Shown in pieces: positions 7,226 through 15,485 of a stretch of DNA of 36,005 nucleotides. Within the stretch, counting starts at the first letter, position 1, and each line of letters starts with the position of its first letter. Both the position numbers and the translations under genes were made by a program. Origin of the DNA: Muribaculum sp. (GTDB taxonomy: Bacteria > Bacillota > Clostridia > Lachnospirales > Lachnospiraceae); assembly GCA_023663735.1 (NCBI GenBank), contig JAMPGV010000026.1:1-36005 (forward strand), given 5' to 3'. A model generated the notes under the pieces. The model did no database searches. It saw nothing but the letters and a program-made list of their open reading frames with translations, and had not been told where the DNA came from.

Positions 7226-8350
7226 ATGGAGCGGTTCCAAAAGATTCTGAGATCGTTGAAGTGGTCAAATTTTTTCTGTCTGACATTGGCGGGGGTGGTG
7301 AATGCCTTTGGCGTGATTCTGTTTATGGCGCCGGTAAAGCTGTATGACAGTGGGATTTCCGGAACATCCATGCTGATCTCGCAGGTCACGCCCGCTTGGT
7401 GCAGCCTGTCGGTGGTATTGATCGTACTGAATATTCCTATTTTTTTGTTCGGCCTAAAGCGTGAGGGGATTTCCTTTACGGTTTATGCCATCTATGCGGT
7501 ATTCGTCTATGCGCTGGTGGCGTGGGTTATCACGGATGTGCTGCCCGTGGACGTGAGTCTGGTGTCCCCGCTTGCAGGTTCGGATCTGTTTCTGTGCGCT
7601 CTGTTCGGAGGTATCATATCCGGCTGCGGGAGCGGTATGGCGGTGCGCTTCGGCGGAGCCATGGACGGAATTGATATTATCGCGGTGATGTTTGCCAAGA
7701 AATTGGGACTCAGCATCGGAAGCTTTGTCATGATTTACAATGTGATTTTATATGTGATCTGCGGATTTGTGATCGGAAGCTGGATTCTGCCGCTGTATTC
7801 CATCGTGGCCTACGCGGCGGCGTCCAAGACGGTGGACTTCTTTGTGGAGGGTTTTGACCGGGCGAAGGCGGCTTTTATCATTACCACGGAGCCGGAGGCG
7901 GTCTGTCGGGTGCTTTCAGAGGCGTTTGAGAACGGCATCACCACCATCCGTGCCAAAGGGTACTATTCCGATTCGGACAAGACCATGGTTTATTTTGTGG
8001 TCAACCGTTTTCAGGTGGGCAAGATGAAAAATTTGGTTCACGAGGTGGACGCCAAAGCCTATATCACCTTGAACGAAGTGGCGGATATTTTCCCGGCCAA
8101 TCAGGAGGAGCATCTGAGCCTTACTGCCGGGGAGACGGTTTCTGCGGCGAGTCAGGGGGCGGTGTGGACGGAATCTCCTGCGGAAAGTCAGGGGGCGGTG
8201 CAGGCGGAATCCTCTGTGGGAAGTCAAGCGGCTGGGGTGGAATCCTCTGTGGCGAGTCAGGCGTCCGGAGCGGAGCTGCGGAAAGAACGGGAGTCGGAAG
8301 CTGCGGCTGGAAGCATACAAGAGGAAGCCGAAAAGAACCGGAAAGTTTAG
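7226..8350 (+). CDS. YitT-family membrane protein with repeat-bearing C-terminal tail
   Basis: A 374-residue protein. The N-terminal half has five or six membrane spans typical of YitT/DUF161 proteins (for example GSGMAVRFGGAMDGIDIIA). A soluble DUF2179 domain follows at about residues 215-295, ending in KAYITLNEVADIF. The function of the family is unknown. After about residue 300 comes a tail rich in Ala, Ser, Gln and Glu, built from 12-residue repeats, which ordinary YitT proteins lack. GGGAGG lies 6 nt before ATG 7226; an in-frame ATG at 7220 abuts that site and is unlikely. It is probably cotranscribed with the MATE gene. Confidence 0.88.
   Translation: MERFQKILRSLKWSNFFCLTLAGVVNAFGVILFMAPVKLYDSGISGTSMLISQVTPAWCSLSVVLIVLNIPIFLFGLKREGISFTVYAIYAVFVYALVAWVITDVLPVDVSLVSPLAGSDLFLCALFGGIISGCGSGMAVRFGGAMDGIDIIAVMFAKKLGLSIGSFVMIYNVILYVICGFVIGSWILPLYSIVAYAAASKTVDFFVEGFDRAKAAFIITTEPEAVCRVLSEAFENGITTIRAKGYYSDSDKTMVYFVVNRFQVGKMKNLVHEVDAKAYITLNEVADIFPANQEEHLSLTAGETVSAASQGAVWTESPAESQGAVQAESSVGSQAAGVESSVASQASGAELRKERESEAAAGSIQEEAEKNRKV
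8150..8270 (+). repeat. 36-bp coding repeats in the YitT tail
   Basis: AGTCAGGGGGCGGTG begins at 8150 and again at 8186. Diverged copies begin with AGTCA at 8222 and AGTCAGGCG at 8255, giving spacings of 36, 36 and 33 bp. In protein the units read SQGAVWTESPAE, SQGAVQAESSVG, SQAAGVESSVA and SQASGAELRKE. Confidence 0.8.
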
Positions 8351-8360
8351 GCGGTAGTAT

Positions 8361-8389
8361 TTGTCAAACCGTATAAGTTATGGTAGAAT
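8361..8389 (+). promoter_or_regulatory. Sigma-A promoter of carB
   Basis: TTGTCA (8361-8366) and TAGAAT (8384-8389) are separated by 17 nt and lie just after the YitT stop codon. The leader to the carB start would be only about 35 nt, leaving no room for a pyrimidine-responsive PyrR attenuator. Confidence 0.7.
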
Positions 8390-8429
8390 GTTGAAGCAGA
8401 AGAGTGATAGCAATGAAGGAGGTCGCAAC

Positions 8430-11400
8430 ATGCCACAGAGAACGGATATCCACAAAGTATTGATTATCGGTTCAGGCCCGATCATTATCGGTCAGGCCTG
8501 TGAATTTGATTATTCCGGCACACAGGCCTGCAAGGCACTGAGGAAGCTGGGCTATGAGATTGTGCTGGTCAACTCCAATCCCGCCACCATCATGACGGAT
8601 CCGGAGACGGCGGACGTCACCTATATTGAGCCTCTCAATAAGGAGCGGCTGGAGCAGATCATCGCAAAGGAGCGTCCGGATGCGCTGCTTCCCAATCTGG
8701 GCGGTCAGTCGGGTTTGAATCTGTGTGCGGAGCTTGCGGGCGAGGGTATTTTGGACAAATACGGCGTGAAGGTCATCGGCGTGCAGGTGGACGCCATCGA
8801 GCGCGGCGAGGACAGGATCGAATTTAAGAAGGCTATGAATGCGCTGGGCATCGAGATGGCTCGCAGCGAGGTGGCTTATACGGTGGAGGAAGCGCTGCAG
8901 ATCGCAGACGGGCTGGGATATCCCGTGGTGCTTCGCCCCGCCTACACCATGGGCGGCGCAGGCGGCGGTCTGGTATACAATAAGGATGAGCTTCGCACGG
9001 TCTGTGCCAGAGGCCTGCAGGCCAGCCTTGTGGGACAGGTTCTGGTGGAAGAATCCATTTTGGGCTGGGAAGAGCTGGAGCTGGAGGTTGTGCGGGATGC
9101 GGACGGCAATATGATCACGGTCTGCTTTATCGAGAATATTGACCCGATGGGCGTACATACCGGAGACTCTTTCTGTGCGGCTCCCATGCTCACCATCTCC
9201 GAGGAATTGCAGAAGCGGCTGCAGGAGCAGGCCTACCGCATTGTAGAGTCCGTGCAGGTCATCGGCGGCACCAATGTGCAGTTTGCCCATGACCCCAAGA
9301 GCGATCGAATCATTGTCATAGAGATCAATCCCAGAACTTCCCGCTCTTCCGCGCTAGCTTCCAAGGCCACGGGATTCCCTATCGCTCTGGTCAGCGCCAT
9401 GCTGGCGGCGGGGCTGACCTTGAAGGATATTCCCTGCGGCAAATACGGGACGCTGGACCGGTATGTGCCGGACGGCGACTATGTGGTGATCAAGTTTGCC
9501 CGCTGGGCTTTCGAGAAGTTCAAGGGCGTGGAGGATAAGCTGGGTACCCAGATGCGCGCCGTGGGCGAGGTCATGAGTATCGGCAAAAATTATAAAGAGG
9601 CGTTCCAGAAGGCGATCCGGTCTCTGGAGACCGGGCGTTACGGGCTGGGGCAGATTGCGAAACTGGAGGAGAAGACAAAGGAGCAGCTTTTGCAGATGCT
9701 TGCAACGCCCTCCAGCGAGCGGCATTTTGCCATGTATGAGGCGCTGAAAAAGGGCGCGACTGTGGACGAGCTGCATGAGATTACCTATGTGAAAAAGTGG
9801 TTTATCGAGCAGATGAAGGAACTTGTGGAGGAGGAGCAGACGCTTCTCGCATGTAGGGGTGCGCTTCCCGCAGACGATCAGTTGATAAAGGCCAAGAAGG
9901 ACGGGTTTTCCGACAAGTATCTGAGTATTCTGCTGGATCTTCCGGAGCAGGAGATCCGCGAACGCCGCATTGCGCTGGGCGTGGAGGAGGCCTGGGAGGG
10001 CGTCCATGTGAGCGGTACGCCCGACAGCGCGTATTATTATTCCACTTATAATGCGCCGGACAAGAATCCCGTTCGCACGGATAAGCCCAAGGTGATGATC
10101 TTGGGCGGCGGGCCGAACCGCATCGGGCAGGGCATCGAGTTCGATTACTGCTGCGTACATGCGGCGCTGGCGTTGAAAAAGCTGGGATTTGAGACCATTA
10201 TCGTCAACTGCAATCCCGAGACGGTGTCCACGGATTACGACACTTCCGACAAGCTCTATTTCGAGCCTTTGACCTTGGAGGACGTGCTGAGCATTTACAA
10301 GAAAGAGCAGCCGGTGGGCGTGATTGCTCAGTTCGGCGGACAGACTCCCTTGAATCTGGCGGCGGAGCTGGAGAAAAACGGTGTGCGGATTCTGGGAACC
10401 TCTCCTTCCGTCATTGATCTGGCGGAGGACAGAGATCAGTTCCGCGCCATGATGGATAAGCTGGAGATTCCCATGCCGGAATCCGGCATGGCCACTACCG
10501 TGGAGGAGGCGCTGGGAATAGCCCATGAGATCGGCTACCCCGTGATGGTGCGTCCCTCCTATGTGCTGGGCGGCCGCGGGATGGAGGTTGTGTATAACGA
10601 CGAGAACCTTGCGGGTTATATGCAGGCAGCAGTGGGCGTGACGCCGGATCGGCCGATTTTGATTGACCGGTTTTTAAATCATGCCACGGAGTGCGAGGCG
10701 GATGCGATCAGCGACGGCACCCATGCCTTTGTACCTGCGGTGATGGAGCATATCGAGCTGGCCGGCGTTCACTCGGGCGATTCCGCCTGCATTATCCCCT
10801 CCAAGCATATCTTAGAGGAGAATGTGGCGACCATCAAGGAATACACCCGGAAGATTGCGGAGGAGATGCATGTGCAGGGATTGATGAATATGCAGTATGC
10901 CATCGAGAAAGGCAAGGTGTATGTGCTGGAGGCGAATCCCAGAGCGTCCCGCACCGTGCCGCTGGTGTCCAAGGTGTGCAATATCCGCATGGTGCCGCTG
11001 GCCACGGAGATCATCACGGCGGATATCACGGGGAAGCCTTCTCCCGTCCCCGGTTTAAAGGAGCAGGATATTCCTTATTACGGCGTAAAAGAAGCGGTCT
11101 TCCCCTTCAATATGTTTCAGGAGGTTGATCCCGTTCTGGGACCGGAGATGCGATCCACCGGAGAGGTGCTGGGATTGTCTGCTTCCGTAGGCGAGGCGTT
11201 TTTCAAGGCGCAGGAGGCGACCCAGACGAGGCTTCCTTTGAGCGGCACGGTGCTGATCAGCGTAAACCGCAAAGATAAGGATGAGGTGGTGGAAGTGGGC
11301 AGGGCATTTCAGGAGGCCGGATTCAAGATTTTGGCTACCGGGAATACCTGCGCGCTGCTGAACGAGGCGGGGGTTGCCGCCGAGCTTGTGAAAAAGCTTT

Positions 11401-11654
11401 ATGAGGGCAGACCTAATGTACTGGATCTGATCACCAACGGCGAAATCGATCTGATCATCAATTCTCCCGTGGGGAATGACAGCGTCCATGACGACAGCTA
11501 TCTGAGGAAGGCGGCTATCAAGGCAAAGATTCCTTATATGACGACCATCGCTGCCGCCAAGGCGACCGCGGAGGGCATCCTGTATGTGCAGAAAGCCGGA
11601 AACGGCGAGGTGCATTCCCTGCAGAGGCTTCACGGGCAGATTCAGGACAAATGA
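8430..11654 (+). CDS. carB: Carbamoyl-phosphate synthase large subunit
   Basis: At 1074 residues this is the full normal length. CarB makes carbamoyl phosphate from ammonia (channelled from CarA), bicarbonate and two ATP, feeding arginine and pyrimidine synthesis. The two homologous halves are plain: the first begins KVLIIGSGPIIIGQACEFDYSG, with an ATP-grasp domain at about residues 128-320. The second begins KVMILGGGPNRIGQGIEFDYC near residue 550, with an ATP-grasp domain at about 680-870. A methylglyoxal-synthase-like allosteric domain (FKILATGNTCALLNEAGV) forms the C-terminus from about 940. GAAGGAGG lies 7 nt before ATG 8430. The small subunit gene carA, usually adjacent, is absent from the window. 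Confidence 0.97.
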   Translation: MPQRTDIHKVLIIGSGPIIIGQACEFDYSGTQACKALRKLGYEIVLVNSNPATIMTDPETADVTYIEPLNKERLEQIIAKERPDALLPNLGGQSGLNLCAELAGEGILDKYGVKVIGVQVDAIERGEDRIEFKKAMNALGIEMARSEVAYTVEEALQIADGLGYPVVLRPAYTMGGAGGGLVYNKDELRTVCARGLQASLVGQVLVEESILGWEELELEVVRDADGNMITVCFIENIDPMGVHTGDSFCAAPMLTISEELQKRLQEQAYRIVESVQVIGGTNVQFAHDPKSDRIIVIEINPRTSRSSALASKATGFPIALVSAMLAAGLTLKDIPCGKYGTLDRYVPDGDYVVIKFARWAFEKFKGVEDKLGTQMRAVGEVMSIGKNYKEAFQKAIRSLETGRYGLGQIAKLEEKTKEQLLQMLATPSSERHFAMYEALKKGATVDELHEITYVKKWFIEQMKELVEEEQTLLACRGALPADDQLIKAKKDGFSDKYLSILLDLPEQEIRERRIALGVEEAWEGVHVSGTPDSAYYYSTYNAPDKNPVRTDKPKVMILGGGPNRIGQGIEFDYCCVHAALALKKLGFETIIVNCNPETVSTDYDTSDKLYFEPLTLEDVLSIYKKEQPVGVIAQFGGQTPLNLAAELEKNGVRILGTSPSVIDLAEDRDQFRAMMDKLEIPMPESGMATTVEEALGIAHEIGYPVMVRPSYVLGGRGMEVVYNDENLAGYMQAAVGVTPDRPILIDRFLNHATECEADAISDGTHAFVPAVMEHIELAGVHSGDSACIIPSKHILEENVATIKEYTRKIAEEMHVQGLMNMQYAIEKGKVYVLEANPRASRTVPLVSKVCNIRMVPLATEIITADITGKPSPVPGLKEQDIPYYGVKEAVFPFNMFQEVDPVLGPEMRSTGEVLGLSASVGEAFFKAQEATQTRLPLSGTVLISVNRKDKDEVVEVGRAFQEAGFKILATGNTCALLNEAGVAAELVKKLYEGRPNVLDLITNGEIDLIINSPVGNDSVHDDSYLRKAAIKAKIPYMTTIAAAKATAEGILYVQKAGNGEVHSLQRLHGQIQDK

Positions 11655-11700
11655 GTTCACGGGCAAAGCGTGGAAAACAGAGAATGGGAAAATGATAATA

Positions 11701-11714
11701 TGACCTGCAGGTCA
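11701..11714. other. Perfect 14-bp palindrome TGACCTGCAGGTCA
   Basis: The sequence equals its own reverse complement over 14 bp. It lies 46 nt after carB and directly abuts the left arm of the next hairpin. It could be a dimeric repressor site or an extra RNA hairpin. No function can be assigned. Confidence 0.5.
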
Positions 11715-11765
11715 AAATTGGAAACAGCGGCTTGGATCGGCGGATCCGGCCGCTGTTTTCAATTT
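11715..11765 (+). terminator. Long hairpin after carB
   Basis: AAATTGGAAACAGCGGC (11715-11731) pairs with GCCGCTGTTTTCAATTT (11749-11765) over 17 bp with one G-U pair. The loop contains a second small stem, GGATC/GATCC. The U-rich stretch lies inside the 3' arm rather than after it, so termination is plausible but not certain. It separates carB from the first ECF sigma operon. Confidence 0.6.
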
Positions 11766-11768
11766 GAC

Positions 11769-11794
11769 TGTAACGTTTTCGCTGAAGCCGTGTC
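11769..11794 (+). promoter_or_regulatory. Candidate ECF-type promoter of the first sigma/anti-sigma pair
   Basis: TGTAAC followed by a T-rich stretch (11769-11774) and TGTC (11791-11794), spaced by 16 nt, resembles ECF promoters (-35 with AAC, -10 CGTC). The leader length, about 57 nt, matches that of the second ECF gene. The -10 deviates at one base, so this is a moderate call. It would imply autoregulation by the downstream sigma factor. Confidence 0.45.
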
Positions 11795-11810
11795 ATATCA
11801 TATGAAGACC

Positions 11811-11824
11811 TGTAAATGTTTACA
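11811..11824. promoter_or_regulatory. cre-like inverted repeat TGTAAATGTTTACA
   Basis: This 6-2-6 inverted repeat matches 13 of 14 positions of the CcpA catabolite-response consensus TGWAARCGYTWNCA; position 7 is T rather than C. It lies just downstream of the predicted start of the ECF sigma transcript, where a bound protein would act as a roadblock. CcpA binding is inference. Confidence 0.4.
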
Positions 11825-11856
11825 AAAGCAAGCTGTGGAGAGGAGGGGATGCGTTT

Positions 11857-12381
11857 GTGGAGCTGGATGATTTATATGGTGAATATGCACAGATGATCTA
11901 CCGCTTCATTTATTTGAAGTGCCATGATAAAGAATTGGCGGAGGACATTACGCAGACCACCTTTTTAAAGGCCGTCACGCGGATTGATTCCTTTCGGGGA
12001 GCGTGCAAACTGTCCACATGGCTCTGCCAGATTGCCCAAAACGAATACCGGAACGAGTGCCGCAGACGCGGCAGGACACAGTCCTATGACGAATACGTGG
12101 AACACAGCGGGGAGCGGGCTGCGGCGCAGGAAGCGTATGTCCCTGATGTGATGATCGAGAAAATCATCCGGAAGGAGCAGGCGGACAGGGTCAGAAGCCT
12201 CATTCATTCCCTGAAGGAACCCTACAAGGAAGTTTTTATGCTGCGGGTGTACGGGGAGTATTCTTTCGGGGAGATCGGGGAACTGTTCCAGAAAAACGAT
12301 ACTTGGGCCAGAGTGACGTATTATCGGGCAAAGGCAAAAATCCTAGAGGCATTCAAGAAGGAGGATCCACATGAAATGTAA
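11857..12381 (+). CDS. ECF-type RNA polymerase sigma factor
   Basis: A 174-residue sigma-70 family protein with only regions 2 and 4. Region 2 (about residues 5-70) includes DKELAEDITQTTFLKAV and STWLCQIAQNEYRNECRR. Region 4 (about 115-170) includes the helix-turn-helix YSFGEIGELFQKNDTWARVTYYRAK. It starts with GTG at 11857, supported by AGGAGGGG 8 nt upstream. The last 11 nt overlap the start of the anti-sigma gene, indicating translational coupling. It would direct polymerase to a small regulon, probably including its own promoter. The inducing signal is unknown. Confidence 0.93.
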   Translation: MELDDLYGEYAQMIYRFIYLKCHDKELAEDITQTTFLKAVTRIDSFRGACKLSTWLCQIAQNEYRNECRRRGRTQSYDEYVEHSGERAAAQEAYVPDVMIEKIIRKEQADRVRSLIHSLKEPYKEVFMLRVYGEYSFGEIGELFQKNDTWARVTYYRAKAKILEAFKKEDPHEM

Positions 12382-13597
12382 TATTGCCAGAGATCTGCTT
12401 CCGCTGTATTTCGACGGTTTGTGCAGCGGGGAGACCGGAGCGCAGCTGGAAGAACATTTGGAACATTGCGAAAGCTGTAGTCAATTAAAGCGGGAATTGG
12501 AGTCCGAGCGGGAGTGGATCGAGGAAAGCCAGAGCTGGAATCCGCCCATAGCGCCGCTCAAAAAGATCAGAAAGAAGATGCGCAGAAAGAATGCCGCCAT
12601 TGCAGCCTGCGCCGGCCTCCTGCTCGTTCTGGCGGCGGCTGTCGCAATACTTGCCTACGGGCAGATCGCCCGGAAAGGAATTAGTTTTGAACTGTTATAC
12701 GATGCGGTGAGGTTCCGGCAGATCGGGCGGGAATTTGCGGACGGGAATATAGCGCCTTTGTATCGCACGCTTTCGACGGGCTATGAGCTGCAGGATGCGG
12801 AATCCAATGCGGTGCGCATGGCCTATACGGAGCGGGAGATCTACGATCAAGAGATGCAGGAAGCCATTCTTGAAAAATACCATCAATACTTTGACGGGAA
12901 GTCGCTGGCCTACCGCGGCATTGAGGAGATCGGGTATACGGAATCGGTGAGAATGGGCGGGAACCGCACGCTGGTGATCGTACTGAAATTCGAGGGAGAA
13001 GGGCCGATGGAGTATTATCTTTCCCTGTATAAGACGCTGGACGGGCAGTTTCTGGCGGACGATTATTTCGGTGCGCCATATTTGACTTATGCGCGCGGAG
13101 GGGCGCAGGAGGAACCTGACGCAGAATATACGGAGCCTTATCACACGGAGGACACGATTTTTTCCTGTCTGCCCAATCGGCTGAAAGAGGTGGATCTCTA
13201 TGTCATGCGGCAGATCGTTTCGGCTTCCGGGCAGCGCGCCTTGGCGGGAGACACGGTGCTGGCACAGAACGGACAGATGCGGTTAAACATCAAATCGGAA
13301 CAGGATCTGGCGGACGGCACGGATCTTCTGCGGGAGGAGTGCAACGAGCGCTTAAAGGATCTGGCCGGACAGGGTTATTATGTGACGGATATCACATGGA
13401 ACGTCAGAGACTATGACCGGGCGCGGCATCTGTACCGATATGAGATTACCGTGGAGCTGACCGATCAGGAGAGCCTTGAGCGGGTCAAGTCCGTCATGGA
13501 CTGCTACAGGCTTTCGGACACATTTGTGTATATTCCGGGAACCGATAAACGATATGTGGAAGATTCCACATCGGAACTTGCGGTGATGCCGAAGTGA
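12371..13597 (+). CDS. Membrane anti-sigma factor with zinc-finger (ZAS-like) N-terminus
   Basis: A 408-residue partner of the overlapping ECF sigma factor. The cytoplasmic N-terminus has the zinc-binding pattern C3 ... H29-x3-C33-x2-C36 of anti-sigma domains. A basic stretch is followed by one membrane span at about residues 75-96, and the remaining 310 residues are extracytoplasmic, without a domain I recognise. By family logic it holds the sigma factor at the membrane until an external signal releases it. AAGAAGGAGGATC precedes ATG 12371 inside the sigma gene. The large outer domain probably senses the signal. Confidence 0.87.
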   Translation: MKCNIARDLLPLYFDGLCSGETGAQLEEHLEHCESCSQLKRELESEREWIEESQSWNPPIAPLKKIRKKMRRKNAAIAACAGLLLVLAAAVAILAYGQIARKGISFELLYDAVRFRQIGREFADGNIAPLYRTLSTGYELQDAESNAVRMAYTEREIYDQEMQEAILEKYHQYFDGKSLAYRGIEEIGYTESVRMGGNRTLVIVLKFEGEGPMEYYLSLYKTLDGQFLADDYFGAPYLTYARGGAQEEPDAEYTEPYHTEDTIFSCLPNRLKEVDLYVMRQIVSASGQRALAGDTVLAQNGQMRLNIKSEQDLADGTDLLREECNERLKDLAGQGYYVTDITWNVRDYDRARHLYRYEITVELTDQESLERVKSVMDCYRLSDTFVYIPGTDKRYVEDSTSELAVMPK

Positions 13598-13695
13598 TTT
13601 CTGCGTATATTTTTGGGAAACGAACACATCCTATGATTCATAAAACAGTGTGTCCCGGCGTCGGAGGAAGACGGGACGTCAAAGGAGGATATGGG

Positions 13696-14127
13696 ATGGA
13701 TGCAAGTACGATCGAACTGTTGAAAGAGTGCAGCTCCGGCTGTCATATGGCGATGCAGAGCGTGAAGAAGATGCGGGAGTACACGAAGGATTCCAAGCTG
13801 AACGACCTGCTGGAGGCTTATGGGGAAAAACACCGGAAGCTGGAGGGAGAGATTGCCGATCGGTTAAAGAGCGGCGGCAAATACGAGAGCGAGCCTGCCA
13901 AGATGGCGGAGATCATGGCGGCAACCGAGATGAATGTGAAAATGTTCATGCATCCCGACGACCGTCAGGTGGCCAAAATTATGATGGACGGCTGCAATAT
14001 GGGGATTCAGTCCGTCAGCGGTTATGTGAACAAATATCCGGACGCCTCGAAAGAGAGCCGGGATATCGCAAAAGAACTGATCGACATCGAGGAGAATTTT
14101 ATGCAGGAGATGAAGGGATTTGTGTAG
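13696..14127 (+). CDS. Small helical, possibly ferritin-like protein of unknown function
   Basis: A 143-residue, strongly helical protein rich in Met, Glu and Lys, with four helix-like blocks at about residues 4-28, 31-57, 66-80 and 88-140. It resembles ferritin-like/DUF2383-type four-helix bundles, but I do not see a convincing di-iron ligand set. MHP and EENFMQEM near the C-terminus are the only candidates. There is no signal peptide or membrane span. The start at 13696 is fixed by AAAGGAGG 7 nt upstream. A GTCCCG/CGGGAC hairpin (13652-13677) lies just before that site. Its neighbours include rubrerythrin, which weakly suggests a stress role. Confidence 0.75.
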   Translation: MDASTIELLKECSSGCHMAMQSVKKMREYTKDSKLNDLLEAYGEKHRKLEGEIADRLKSGGKYESEPAKMAEIMAATEMNVKMFMHPDDRQVAKIMMDGCNMGIQSVSGYVNKYPDASKESRDIAKELIDIEENFMQEMKGFV

Positions 14128-14203
14128 TTCTTGACTCCCTTTTTAGGCATCTGCGCCGTTTTCGGGCATATATTTTAGAAAACCCAAATGCTCGGAGTGT
14201 CTT

Positions 14204-14680
14204 ATGAAAACCAAAATAGAATGGAAGCAGCTGGCGGCCAACATTGCGATTGCTCTGGGAGCGGGACTGCTCTCTACCGTGCTTGCGCCCGGTATCGCCC
14301 AATCCTACGAAACGCTGTATCGGCCGCCGCTTGCGCCGCCGGGGTGGGTGTTTCCCGTGGTGTGGAGCATCCTCTATGTGTTGATGGGCATTGCGTCTTA
14401 TCTGATTGTGCGCAATCCCACCGGGGAGGCGCGCCGGACGGCGTTGTATTACTATGGCGTCCAGCTTGTGGTGAACCTGCTGTGGCCGGTGATTTTCTTC
14501 CGGTTCGGAGCCTATGGCACGGCGTTTTTCTGGCTGCTGCTTCTGTGGTATCTGGCGTTTATGACCGGTCGGAAATTCTTTGAATTGAACCGTGCCGCGG
14601 GCAGGCTGTTTCTGCCCTATTTGGCATGGCTTACGTTTGCCGCTTATCTGAATCTGGCGATCGCGGTTGCGGAGCGGTAA
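14204..14680 (+). CDS. tspO: TspO/MBR family protein
   Basis: A 158-residue membrane protein with five predicted spans and the family signatures in order: YRPPLAPPGWVFPVVWSILYVLMG, then NLLWPVIFFRFGAYG, and WLTFAAYLNLAIA near the end. TspO proteins bind porphyrins and lipids and in bacteria are linked to tetrapyrrole and oxidative-stress control. The ATG at 14204 has CGGAG about 9 nt upstream. It lies 70 nt before the promoter-proximal region of rubrerythrin but appears to be a separate unit. Confidence 0.93.
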   Translation: MKTKIEWKQLAANIAIALGAGLLSTVLAPGIAQSYETLYRPPLAPPGWVFPVVWSILYVLMGIASYLIVRNPTGEARRTALYYYGVQLVVNLLWPVIFFRFGAYGTAFFWLLLLWYLAFMTGRKFFELNRAAGRLFLPYLAWLTFAAYLNLAIAVAER

Positions 14681-14690
14681 AATTAAGTGC

Positions 14691-14719
14691 TTTACTTTTG
14701 ATGTCCGGGAGAGTATGAT
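14691..14719 (+). promoter_or_regulatory. Candidate promoter of rubrerythrin
   Basis: TTTACT (14691-14696) and TATGAT (14714-14719) are spaced 17 nt apart, matching 4/6 and 5/6 of the sigma-A boxes. I see no PerR-box-like inverted repeat around it. Confidence 0.5.
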
Positions 14720-14750
14720 ACAGATAAATACTTGACAGGAGGACTGGATC

Positions 14751-15290
14751 ATGGCGAATTTAAAAGGTACGAAAACAGAGGCAAATCTTCAGGCGGCTTT
14801 TGCGGGCGAGTCTATGGCGCGCAATAAGTACAGTTATTTTGCTTCCAAGGCAAAGAAGGACGGTTATGTGCAGATTGCGGCGATTTTTGAGGAGACTGCG
14901 GCCAACGAGAAGGAACACGCAAAAATGTGGTATAAACTTCTCAACGGCGGAATCGGCAGCACGGCGGAGAATCTGAAAGCGGCTGCAGAGGGCGAGAATT
15001 ACGAGTGGACGGACATGTATGCGCAGTTTGCCAAGGACGCCAGAGCGGAAGGTTTCGAGGAGATTGCCAAGCTGTTTGAAGGCGTTGCGGCGATCGAGAA
15101 AGAACATGAGGAGCGTTACAGAAGACTCCTTGCAAACGTGGAGAACGGGTTGGTATTCTCGAAGGACGGCGACAAGATTTGGCAATGTTCCAACTGTGGA
15201 CATATCTGCGTGGGGCAGCAGGCTCCCGAGGTGTGTCCCGTGTGTGCGCATCCGCAGGCATATTTCCAGATCAAAGCCGAGAATTATTGA
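14751..15290 (+). CDS. rbr: Rubrerythrin
   Basis: A 179-residue cytoplasmic peroxide reductase of anaerobes. The N-terminal ferritin-like bundle carries the di-iron ligand region: E20 in AGESMAR, then the [10 protein letters not shown] segment (residues 47-56) and the paired IEKEHEERY segment near 115-123. The C-terminal rubredoxin-like module binds one iron through C146-x2-C149 and C162-x2-C165. Length and domain order are those of classical rubrerythrin. GACAGGAGGACT precedes ATG 14751. It is probably a single-gene unit, as a U-tailed hairpin follows at 15331. Confidence 0.96.
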   Translation: MANLKGTKTEANLQAAFAGESMARNKYSYFASKAKKDGYVQIAAIFEETAANEKEHAKMWYKLLNGGIGSTAENLKAAAEGENYEWTDMYAQFAKDARAEGFEEIAKLFEGVAAIEKEHEERYRRLLANVENGLVFSKDGDKIWQCSNCGHICVGQQAPEVCPVCAHPQAYFQIKAENY

Positions 15291-15330
15291 TCGGCGCGGA
15301 CGATGGATCGGCAGGAGACTGCATCCCATG

Positions 15331-15358
15331 AAAAGGAGCGGTTTTCTGCCGTTTTTTG
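15331..15358 (+). terminator. Weak U-tailed hairpin after rubrerythrin
   Basis: AGCGG and CCGTT (with one G-U pair, extendable through further G-U and A-U pairs) enclose TTTTCTG, and the 3' arm runs into six T residues (15352-15357). The stem is short, so confidence is modest. Confidence 0.45.
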
Positions 15359-15400
15359 TCGGAAATTTTTAAAAATATTTAAATTTAGCACTTTTCATGA

Positions 15401-15425
15401 GGAACTTTTGCCCCCCAAAGGCGTC
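15401..15425 (+). promoter_or_regulatory. ECF-type promoter of the second sigma/anti-sigma pair
   Basis: GGAAC followed by TTTT (15401-15409), a total spacer of 16 nt and CGTC (15422-15425) is a near-ideal ECF promoter. It lies about 60 nt before the second ECF sigma gene and strongly suggests autoregulation. Confidence 0.8.
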
Positions 15426-15485
15426 TTATGATACAGAGCGATGATCTGTCGCCGGAGCGGAATACAATAGAAAAGGAAATAGGAC

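Noticed and set aside
9354-10526. 390-codon minus-strand open frame opposite carB
   Set aside because: carB is certain in the other strand; the antisense product has no recognisable features.
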